A stretch of DNA of 64,000 nt from Forficula auricularia. Taxonomy: Eukaryota; Arthropoda; Insecta; Dermaptera; Forficulidae. The DNA is taken from contig JALMQS010000225.1 of assembly GCA_024734495.1 (NCBI GenBank), positions 953,864 through 1,017,863 on the forward strand. Reading direction: 5' to 3'. A model generated the notes under the pieces. It had not been told where the DNA came from. It did no database searches and was given only the letters and a program-made list of their open reading frames with translations. Shown here one piece after another: positions 56,755 through 64,000 of this stretch. Every line of letters starts with the position of its first letter. The first letter of the stretch is position 1. Made by a program: the position numbers and the translations under genes.

Positions 56755-57335
56755 ATTTTTTTATTTTTTCACCAACGTTTCGTCCACTTTGGCGACTTCA
56801 TCAGGGGTTTCATATAGTTACATCCGAGGGATGAACCGCGACCTAAAATCGTGTACACCTACTTCCACTTCCACTTTCATTTCCAAGTAGAAGACAATAG
56901 ATGACAATAGATTCCAAATTAATTCCAAAGACTGTGTACACATAATTCCAATCGCGGTTCACCCCTCGGTTATATCACACATTTGTGTAAAATATATTAT
57001 TTTTCTTTATGAGCATTAATCTACCAATGACCATCACAAATTCAAAAATTCAAAAAAATTGGCACATTCACATAAACAATAATCAAACAAACAGTTTCAG
57101 AAACAATACAAACAGAATTAGACAACACAGTTTGAGAATAATGGATCGGAATCATTGATTGAAACTGTTTATCTGATTATTGTTTATGTGAATGTGCAAA
57201 ATTTTTGATGGCCATTGGTAACTGAGATAAAGAAAAATAATGCATTTTAGACGAATGTGTTAAGCAACTATTTGAAACCTGAAGAAGTCGGCAAAGTCGC
57301 CGAAACGTTGGTGAAAAAATAAAAAAATAACACAA
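56755..57335. mobile_element. Palindromic element with GAAACGTTGG ends, interrupted by a MITE
   Basis: TTTTCACCAACGTTTCG (left) pairs with CGAAACGTTGGTGAAAA (right). The arms continue through TATTTTTCTTTAT, CATTCACATAAACAATAATC and AACAGTTTC. The left arm is split by the MITE at 56825-56968; the right arm is uninterrupted. Confidence 0.88.
56825..56968. mobile_element. hAT-like MITE (CGAGGGGTGAACC family) with 8-bp duplication
   Basis: CGAGGGATGAACCGCGACC to CGGTTCACCCCTCG, 144 bp. Flanks GTTACATC (56817-56824) and GTTATATC (56969-56976) match at 7 of 8 bases. The intact arm of the host palindrome supports the empty site. Confidence 0.92.
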
Positions 57336-57483
57336 AAAAACGTGTCCTTAATTTCCATTATAAACTCTCATTAATACATTTATGGACGAAAATGATAATA
57401 ATAATTGTTATTGTATGAGGGGTAGAATATGGGTCTCAAATCACTGATAGGGTTGAGAAACACTGATAGGTTGAGAAACGCTG

Positions 57484-57850
57484 CTTTAAATGATCATAAA
57501 AACCAAACATTAATTTATTCAAGCAGCCAATTCTAACTCATAAAATACAGATACATAATATATTACATTTATGAATATATGAAATTAAAACAAAAATAAA
57601 TTCTTTGAAATAAATACTAACAAGAAAGTTATATTATATGTTCTAGTGATATAGATATAAAAAAAGTTGCGATGATCGATGAAGTCAAAATTGACCTTTA
57701 CGTTCAGAGAAGAAAATAAAGGAGGTGGAATTTATGTTTATGTGTGCGTATTGGAAACTTAAAAGATTCAAAAAATTCGCTTGCAAGAGCTGTTCTCTGA
57801 AGAAGAATCATATCTTACTGATATACCTCAAATGTACATTAATTTAGCAA
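57484..57850. other. No recognisable feature
   Basis: AT-rich. Confidence 0.35.
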
Positions 57851-57859
57851 TCCATTTTT

Positions 57860-59160
57860 TGGCATCCTTCCCATATAGAAATAAATAGATTTTCGAAATA
57901 TATTCTTTACTAGCTGCAAGGCCCGCCTTCGGCGGCCTCTTGCTAGCCAGGGGGCACGCCCTCTGAACCCCCAGCCCTCGAACCCCCCTCACCCCCCACA
58001 CCCCCGCACCATGCCCAGCCCCCGCCCCCACACCACCACCCCAACACTCCATTCCACACCCTAACCCACTAATCCCCCTCGCCCCAACCCCCGCCCCCAA
58101 AACCCCTCCAGCACCTCCACCCCCGCACCATGGACCCGTTCCCAAGCCCCGCCTCCACACCACCACCCGCACCCCACCCATCTCGGACCCCGCACCCCAT
58201 CCACCCCGGACCCCACCCCACGCACCTCCAACCCTGCGCACCACACCCCCGCCTAGCTCCCTGGGCCTCACCCCCGCTATGCCCCCTGGACTCCACCCCG
58301 CACCACCCCCTGCACCCCCACCCTACTCCGCCTCACTCCTCACCCCATCCCCATTCCACCCCCGCACCCACCCTCCGCACCCAGTTTTTGCATTTCTAGC
58401 CTTCTAGTGACCCACAGATTATGTATACAAAATTTGGTTGAGTTTGGCCCAAGAGAAAGAATTTTCATTTTTTGACCCCCCCCCCCATTTTGGGTTGTTA
58501 GTTTTTACATTTCTAGCTCTCTAGAGGCCCAGAGATTATGTATACAAAATTTGGTTGAGTTTGTTCCAAGGGCAAGAATTTACATTTTTCACCCTCCCCC
58601 CTTTTGGGAGGTTTTTTGGGAAATTTTGATTCGGTGCCCCTCTCCCAAACCCCTTCTGGGGTCAAAATATCAAAACGTTATATAGCTAAAAACGTAAGTT
58701 AGAAGACATCTGATGTAAATATGAAATTTCATAATAATTCCTTCAGCCGTTTTTACGTGAATCGTGAGCAACTTTTCGGAAACCACTGAAACAGACAGAC
58801 ATTCATACAGACAGGAATTTTGTTGAGGGTAAGCTTTTCGTTTATAACTTTGCTTGAAACGTGTTGCAGCCAAAATTTGAAGCGTGATTTGGAGCAATGT
58901 ACAGACAAAACCTTAATTTTATATATATAGATATACCTACTTTTTGAAAATATATTTAAAATATATAATTTTTGTGTTAAATTTATATAAAATTTATGTT
59001 TTCTATATATTCTTAAAATATAATTATTTTTATGGTCGCTCTAGTATAAACTTTATATAAATTTAACACAAAAATTTTGTATTTTTAATATATTTATTTA
59101 TATTTTCAAAAAATATATAAAAAACATATTTCGAAAATCTATTTATTTCCATACGGGTTG
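57860..59160. mobile_element. Inverted-repeat element split by a Helitron
   Basis: Left arm CATATAGAAATAAATAGATT, TTCGAAATATATTC (57870-57907) and, after the Helitron, CTTTTTGAAAATATATTTAA...TTTGTGTTAAATTTATATAA pair with 59000-59160 (TTATATAAATTTAACACAAA, TATTTTCAAAAAATATATAA, TTTCGAAAATCTATTTATTT). The right arm is continuous and so shows the pre-insertion state. Confidence 0.85.
57910..58931 (-). mobile_element. Helitron, non-autonomous, 1022 bp, with C-rich core
   Basis: On the minus strand it starts TCTATATATATAAAATTAAG after a host A and ends with hairpin GGCCGCCGAAGGCGGGCC, TTGCAG, CTAG before a host T: the canonical A|TC...CTAG|T form. Inside are two 120-bp minisatellite units (plus-strand GATTATGTATACAAAATTTG at 58417 and 58534) and about 450 bp of C-rich sequence (57950-58380) built from CACCCC/CCCGCACC words. 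No Rep/helicase is encoded. Long GC-rich frames are composition artefacts. A 5'-truncated relative is at 18408-19143. Confidence 0.9.
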
Positions 59161-59930
59161 GGCCATATTTGAAGAAATAAAATTGTCATAGGGCCTCACA
59201 TAAAATGTACTGATTTTAACGATAGTTTTTACTAAAAAAAACACTTAATAATGTACAATAATGATATCCGATTTGACAAAAAATATCATAGTATGACTTG
59301 ATGTCATATGTGGTAGTCATACTACATTTAAAAGTAAACAAAAGACAAGAAAATAATAATAAACAAGGGTTAGTATTGTTTAATTATTATTATTAAGCAA
59401 TATAATAGACAGAAAAAACAAGATATTATAATCAACTGAAACAGGATTGTCTATATGTATATCTTTGAAAACAAATGAAAAATGATGAATTATTTATAAT
59501 GGTAATATCCTGAAACTAATACGACATTTAAGTTCTATTGAGAGATGGTGAGAGAAACTGTATGTTGAATTAAAAATAATAAATAATAGTAATTTACAAA
59601 ATTAGCAACCCTCGAAATTTCAAGAATTAAATCTACAGTCACTTAAATCCAAGACTTATCTAAAAGGATAAATTAAATATTTATAACTACTTACAACTCT
59701 TCTAATTAATAATAGAGGGTATAATTAAAATAAAATAACAATCATGAACAATCACGTGCATAGTATGATTAAGTTAATTCGATTATGCTATATCCCTGTA
59801 TTGACCAAAATGAAGATTAAAAACTTCTTGTACTATGGACTCTTTATATGTGCAGGTACATTATTGGCATTTTGGGAGGATTTTTTTAATAATAAATACT
59901 AAAAATATTTCTAAGTTTTCTTCTGTCAGG
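59161..59930. other. No recognisable feature
   Basis: AT-rich. Confidence 0.35.
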
Positions 59931-59931
59931 C

Positions 59932-59990
59932 CGCATTAATATTAGCGCTGGGCCGCATGCGGCCTTCGTGTTGGACACCGTTGTTCTAAA
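59932..59990 (-). mobile_element. Possible hAT end fragment
   Basis: Minus strand ACGGTGTCCAACACGAAGG, then GCCGCATGCGGCCC, resembles ends of a hAT group (CAGnGGTGTCCAACnC). No partner seen. Confidence 0.35.
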
Positions 59991-60012
59991 TCTTACTTAT
60001 ATCTATCTATCT

Positions 60013-60793
60013 ACTCTTATTAAACGAGCAAAAATTGTATATTTGTTTGTATATTTGTATCTTGGTTATATTTTGAAAACGACTCTACCGATTTTGATGA
60101 AATTCACGGGTTAGGGGGTTTTTGGGGTGACAATTCGATCTGTCACGGTCTCATCTTCGGCAAAATTGTTTTTGATGGGGTTTTTCGTAATCAAATTAAT
60201 TATTCTCAGGTAGACAAATCCCATTCTTAGGGTTTTAAAAAGGTTGCTCTTTTCCTTTTGTACTCAGGCAGACAATGGGTTGCCTTAATTCATTGTTCTA
60301 AAAGGCCTTGAAGAAGTATTGTGATTGTGGATTTTAACATATTTTGTTCTCCATAAACGTTAGAAATATTAATAAACGTTTCATAATTGTTTTTATAAAT
60401 AACTTTATTTATTTAATAGAATAAAAAATAATCAAGAATTTATTTAAAAATATATTTCGCATAAGCAGGTCTCAATTTTCTGAAAAAACAACACATTTTG
60501 ATAGGTTTTATTTATTAACAATTGGATGAATAAAAATGAATCATATGGTTGAATCAAAACAGGTGCAGGAGGTGGGGGTGCAGTGGTGGGGGATCCGGGG
60601 GTAGGGCGAGGTTTCTGGGGTGGGGTCAAGCGGGGTGGGGGGGTACAGTGGGCGAATACTATATATATTTATATTTTTTTTTAATTTCGCAAATAAAAAT
60701 CGACCTTTTTATCAGAATTTTAAATTAAAAATAATATTAAAATAAAGGTTTTAACTGAAGGAAGAAGTTATCGAGCATCGCTCGGTGCCTCCA
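60013..60793 (+). mobile_element. Repeat with TCTTATTAAACGAGCAA start, copy 1 of a head-to-tail pair
   Basis: It starts TCTTATTAAACGAGCAA, followed by TTTTGATGAAATTCACGGGT and TCTCATCTTCGGC; it ends AAAAATCGACCTTTTTATC, AACTGAAGGAAGAAGTTATC and the hairpin CGAGCATCGCTCG, then GTGCCTCCAGGTACT. A G-rich patch lies at 60560-60650. The end hairpin recalls Helitrons, but no CTRR end is present, so the class is open. Confidence 0.7.
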
Positions 60794-61491
60794 GGTACTT
60801 CTTATTAAACGAGCAATTCTTATAATATATATAGAATCGGTTTCTCGAAAACGGCTCTAAAGATTTAGATGAAATTTACGGGTTAGGAGAGTTTTGTGTT
60901 GACAATTTGATCTGTCACAATCTCATCTTCGGCTAAGTTGTTTTTGATGGCTTTTGTTAATTGAAATAATTATTCACAGGTGGTTGTTTGAATATTTATA
61001 ATTACATTTCTTTCAATTTTCTTATAATAAAATTATTTAGTTTTTTTTTTTTTTTTTTTAAGTTCCACTAATAGATCATTACAAATATTATTATATATTA
61101 GAATTTGCCAATTTAATTAATTAAAGGTATTTTTCTATAAAATAATTTTTTAGAATATTAATTTCATTCTCTTAAAAAATCCAACAATTCGAAGGATGGT
61201 ACCTCATTCTTCAGGATTTAAAAGGGTCAACAAAAGAACCTCCGTATATATTATTATTATTTTTAATTGCAATTACACTTAAAACTTTGTGGTCAGTGAT
61301 ACGTCTTGATGATGGCCATAGCGAATCAAAACGTTGGTAAAAATATAAATTAAGTTTTATTTCAATTTTATTCTATTTTGGCTGAGATTAAAAATCGACG
61401 TTTTTACCTGAATTTAAAATTAAAAATATTATTAATAAATCACTTTTAACTGAATGAAAAAAATTACCGAGCATCGTTCGGTGTTCCAAGT
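60794..61491 (+). mobile_element. Same repeat, copy 2, directly abutting copy 1
   Basis: Start TCTTATTAAACGAGCAA at 60794; end CCGAGCATCGTTCGG, TGTTCCAAGTACT at 61491. It includes the empty site for the SINE at 8507 (TGCAATTACACTTAAAACTT at 61268) and CTTGATGATGGCCATAGCG...AAAACGTTGG. A poly-T run lies at 61040-61059. Confidence 0.7.
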
Positions 61492-61648
61492 ACTATTAAA
61501 TTATGTAATAAAAATGATAAAAAATATAATTATTTTTATTAGATAGTCAATTGAAACATGTTAAGTGTTTTACAATATTTTTAATTTATGATTGATTATT
61601 TATTTGAAAGGAATTGATAGGCTTGAAATCGGCCAGGCTATTTTTCTC

Positions 61649-61837
61649 TGTCCAGGGCAATTGCGCAATTGTTCCTTGTCCTTTTTTCAAAGAGGAAGCC
61701 CCAGCTCACCTGCCGACATTTATTGGTCTGAGGAAGGGTTGTCCTTCGTGCCTGTCACAATCAACCCTTTGCCTGAGGGCTATTCAGAGGCTATTCATTT
61801 GAGCTCTGGACTTCTGCTCAAGGTCTCCTCTTCTTAG
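61649..61837 (+). pseudogene. Ig-domain-like exon or pseudo-exon
   Basis: A good acceptor (TATTTTTCTCTGTCCAG, ending 61648) precedes a GC-richer segment. In one frame it begins GNCAIVPCPFF, in another it continues ADIYWSEEGLSFVPV...GYSEAIHLSSGLLLKVSSS and stops at 61837. Cys, then Trp about 15 residues later, then G-x-L-x-L-x-V, is the B-C-E strand pattern of an immunoglobulin domain, with some resemblance to Dscam-like proteins (by eye only). The frame must shift in the run CCTTTTTTC, and no clear donor follows (AAGGTCTCC is weak), nor the second Cys. It is thus more likely a decayed exon or retro-copy than a working one; a sequencing error is the alternative. Confidence 0.35.
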
Positions 61838-62155
61838 ACAATTCTTTTTTTAGATTTTTTAACTCTTTTTTTTCCTATTTTTATATAGTAAGGTCACCGA
61901 ACCGGGTATTCTCATTTATCAAAAGTAGGCTCATTTGCCATGAAATGTTGCCCACGTTTCAAAGCTACACTAAGGACAATGATTGTAACTAAAATAATTT
62001 TAACATAGTGAATAAAGGAGGTAATAAAGATATATAAATAAGCATATGGATTCGGAGATATGTAGAAAAATTCTTCAAAAACAAGTTGTTTTCTAATAAA
62101 ATAAATTTTCATTATGAAAATAAAAAATCTTTTTTAGAGAGTCTGATTTTGGTTG
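61838..62155. other. No recognisable feature
   Basis: AT-rich. Confidence 0.35.
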
Positions 62156-62272
62156 CGAGGTGAAACATATTTTATTTTTAATAAAAGAAAAGTAAAAATA
62201 TTTTTTGAGAAAAATATCATTTTACTGGGAGTTATTCACTAGATCATTTGTTTCACGTGTAAGAAAAAAAAA

Positions 62273-62400
62273 GGAGAGAGAGTTTTTTCAATTTATATAT
62301 TTCGGGCTCTCAGCCCATCATCATTTTTGTATCTCCTGATGATGGACTGACAGCCAGAAATATATTAATATATATATATTTAAAAAACTCTCTCTCCCTT
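62273..62400. repeat. Foldback, 128 bp
   Basis: GGAGAGAGAGTTTTTTCAAT pairs with TTTAAAAAACTCTCTCTCC, and the inner CAGCCCATCATCA pairs imperfectly with TGATGATGGACTG. The right half reads CCTGATGATGGACTGACAGC then CAGAAATAT. Confidence 0.85.
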
Positions 62401-62404
62401 TTTT

Positions 62405-63190
62405 ACTTTACCATACAGTGTATGGTCAAGTATTGTAATCGTACATTAAAAAGTGTTTTTTCCTTCTTTTTTTTCGAAATATCTCATAAACGGCTCAAAC
62501 AATTTTGATTAAAAAAATTTAGCGAAACCATGGCATTTTGGTCTACAAAAAGCCCCAATAAGTGAAGATCGAAAAAATTATATTTGTTAAAATAATAATA
62601 GTTTTGTCAAAATGTCTGTTAGTTAAGTCTGGTTGTCTGTGAGTTAGGGCCGGTTGTATGTCGCAAAGTAAATACTTTTTACCACTAACACAGGGTAAAT
62701 GGTAAATGGATCCATTTAACATTTACCCTGTAGTTAGTGGTAAAAAGTATTTACTTTGCGACATACAATCGGCCCTTAGTCTGGTTGTCTGGTTGTCAGT
62801 CTGTGAGTTTACAATTTTGTGGACGAGCTATCTCAAAAACTAGTGTGAATATCGAAACTAAATTTCCCACGTAGTTTTGGTCCATTGACATTAAGAGCTG
62901 ATTAGATTTTGGTGCTTATCGACCCAAAATTAAGGGGTGGAGAGGGGGTTAAAAACTAAAAATCTACGCAATTGAGCAAACTCAACCAAATTTTGTATAC
63001 ATAATCAATGGGACACCAGAAGTTTAAATTACAAAAACTAACCGCCCAAAATGAGGAGGGGGGGGGTGTAGGGTCAAAAAATGAAAATCTAGGCCTTTGT
63101 ACCAAACTCAACCAAATTTTGTATACATAATCAGTGGGACCCCAGAAGTCTAAAAATGGAAAAACTAATCTCCAAACACGTCGGCTTATT
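62405..63190 (+). mobile_element. ACTTTACCATAC family copy with minisatellite units
   Basis: Hairpin start ACTTTACCATACAGTGTATGG; later GTGGACGAGCTATCTCAAAA, TTAAGAGCTGATTAGATTTT. Minisatellite units with CCAAATTTTGTATACATAAT sit at 62986 and 63112, 126 bp apart. The usual distal GTATGGTAAAGT end is missing. Confidence 0.8.
62647..62775. mobile_element. Palindromic MITE, GGGCCGGTTGTATGTCGC family, 129 bp
   Basis: Arms GGGCCGGTTGTATGTCGCAA and its complement at 62756-62775 differ at one position; TTA flanks both sides (62644-62646, 62776-62778), a 3-bp TWA duplication as in PIF/Harbinger. It splits a GTTAGT/GTCTGGTTGTCTG simple repeat of the host element. Confidence 0.92.
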
Positions 63191-63598
63191 TCTTATCACG
63201 TGAAACAAGTGACCTAGTGAATATCTCACAGGAAAATAATAATTTTCCCAACAAATATTTTTACTTTTCTTTTATTAAAATTAAGAAATCATTGATTGAG
63301 CTTTAAATTACTAGAACCTTAAATTTTAATTTCATACAAATTGATAATAAATCTATATTAATAAAATAATTTCACATATATATAAAAAATAGAGAATAAA
63401 TTATTTTTCAGTTCTCTAAATATCTATTTCATAATCACATGACGCGCCCACGATTTAGCTTTGATATATAATTAATTATACTGATGTGAAAATGAGTTAT
63501 ATCAAGAAGATTAAGCTTTTTAAAGGGCTGGATCGTGAAAGGACGGAGGAGAGAAAGAGTTTTTAGCTGCTGGGTCGGAGTAGAAGGTACTTGTGAAT

Positions 63599-63746
63599 CG
63601 AGGGATGAACCGCGACCTATTATCGTGTACACCTACTTCCTCTTCCACTTTCATTTCCAAATAGAAAACAATAGATGAAATCTAATGAATTCCAAAATAA
63701 TTTCAAAGACGGTATATACCTAATTCCAATCGTGGTTCACCCCTTC
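63599..63746. mobile_element. hAT-like MITE (CGAGGGGTGAACC family) with perfect 8-bp duplication
   Basis: CGAGGGATGAACCGCGACC to CGTGGTTCACCCCTTC, 148 bp. TTGTGAAT flanks both sides exactly (63591-63598 and 63747-63754; the preceding C also matches). This copy gives the clearest evidence for the family's hAT-type insertion. Confidence 0.94.
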
Positions 63747-63754
63747 TTGTGAAT

Positions 63755-64000
63755 GCAGGTTGAACAATTGAAGCTTGTATGTCGTGAGAAAGACGGTAGC
63801 AGGAATGGAGTTCTAATCTCTAGGGCGTAGGTATAGTTAGGGATAAACGAATCGGGGATCCAATTTGGTCAAGAATATTTATTTTAAATAGTATTTTTTT
63901 TTCAAGTTATTTAATTCTAATACTTTTGTTTTTGTGATTAATTTGATTAAAATTTGAATTTTTATAAAAACACAAATAATTAATTATAATTATTTATTGA
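63755..64000. other. No recognisable feature to the window end
   Basis: AT-rich. Confidence 0.35.

Larger units (their letters stand above)
56227..57483. mobile_element. hAT-type element (CAGCGATTCTCAACC ends) filled with other repeats
   Basis: Left end CAGCGATTCTCAACC; right end GGTTGAGAAACGCTG, perfect 15-bp terminal repeats. The 8-bp flanks do not match. Inside are two CGAGGGGTGAACC MITEs and a palindromic element (56755-57335). No transposase frame is seen. Confidence 0.75.
62160..63290. mobile_element. Inverted-repeat element containing an ACTTTACCATAC copy and further nests
   Basis: The left arm (AATAAAAGAAAAGTAAAAAT, TTATTCACTAGATCATTTGT, TTCACGTG; 62180-62255) pairs with the right arm (CACGTGAAACAAGTGACCTA, GTGAATA, ATTTTTACTTTTCTTTTATT; 63197-63284). 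Inside: foldback 62273-62400, ACTTTACCATAC copy 62405-63190, MITE 62647-62775. The order of insertion among these is partly ambiguous. Confidence 0.75.

Noticed and set aside
57828..58399. Several overlapping Gly- or Pro-rich frames on both strands
   Set aside because: All fall in the C-rich core of the Helitron; open frames on many phases are expected from its composition.

Overview
This looks like a stretch of an arthropod, most likely insect, nuclear genome. It is strongly AT-rich, has long intergenic runs and no dense gene array, and consists almost wholly of decayed transposable elements: non-LTR retrotransposons, tRNA-derived SINEs, hAT-, pogo- and Harbinger-like DNA elements, Helitrons and many foldback MITEs. 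The frequent TAGGTA/ACCTAC words and several repeat types recall insect genomes, but I cannot name a species. I found no intact protein-coding host gene. The only host-like coding traces are a frameshifted Ig-domain-like segment after a good splice acceptor (61649-61837) and a weak splice-donor candidate (52510).

Layout. 1-2856 is a minus-strand LINE (endonuclease plus reverse transcriptase) broken by at least three frameshifts, with two diverged ~620-bp tandem units on its 5' side (to ~4520). 5.0-5.5 kb holds MITE remnants. 6281-7950 is a hAT-like MITE carrying about 3.8 copies of a near-identical 398-bp satellite unit; each unit contains a foldback, tRNA-T-arm-like module. 8.4-14 kb has two SINEs with target-site duplications and assorted repeat ends. 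14.9-15.7 kb is a second LINE fragment with an internal 278-bp tandem duplication. 16.5-21.7 kb contains MITEs, a G-rich Helitron, a 646-bp palindromic hAT element with a perfect 8-bp duplication, and a 290-bp SINE. 22.4-28.3 kb is a nest of inverted-repeat elements. 29.1-29.6, 43.0-43.6, 46.0-46.2 and 52.5-52.9 kb are GC-richer unique islands. 32.5-37.4 kb contains hAT elements, one with transposase remnants. 42-57.5 kb is dominated by foldback elements, including a three-level nest (pogo/Tigger-like, then hAT-like, then SINE). 57.9-59.2 kb holds a Helitron inside an inverted-repeat element; 60.0-61.5 kb a head-to-tail pair of one repeat family; 62.2-63.7 kb more nested MITEs.

These elements do not form a pathway. 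What links them is shared sequence: one hAT-like MITE family occurs five times, a ~120-bp internal minisatellite is shared between a Helitron family and another inverted-repeat family, and a short motif (CTGAnGAnG followed by GAAACGT) recurs in a dozen places in several otherwise different repeats. Nesting and paralogous empty sites allow relative dating of several insertions.
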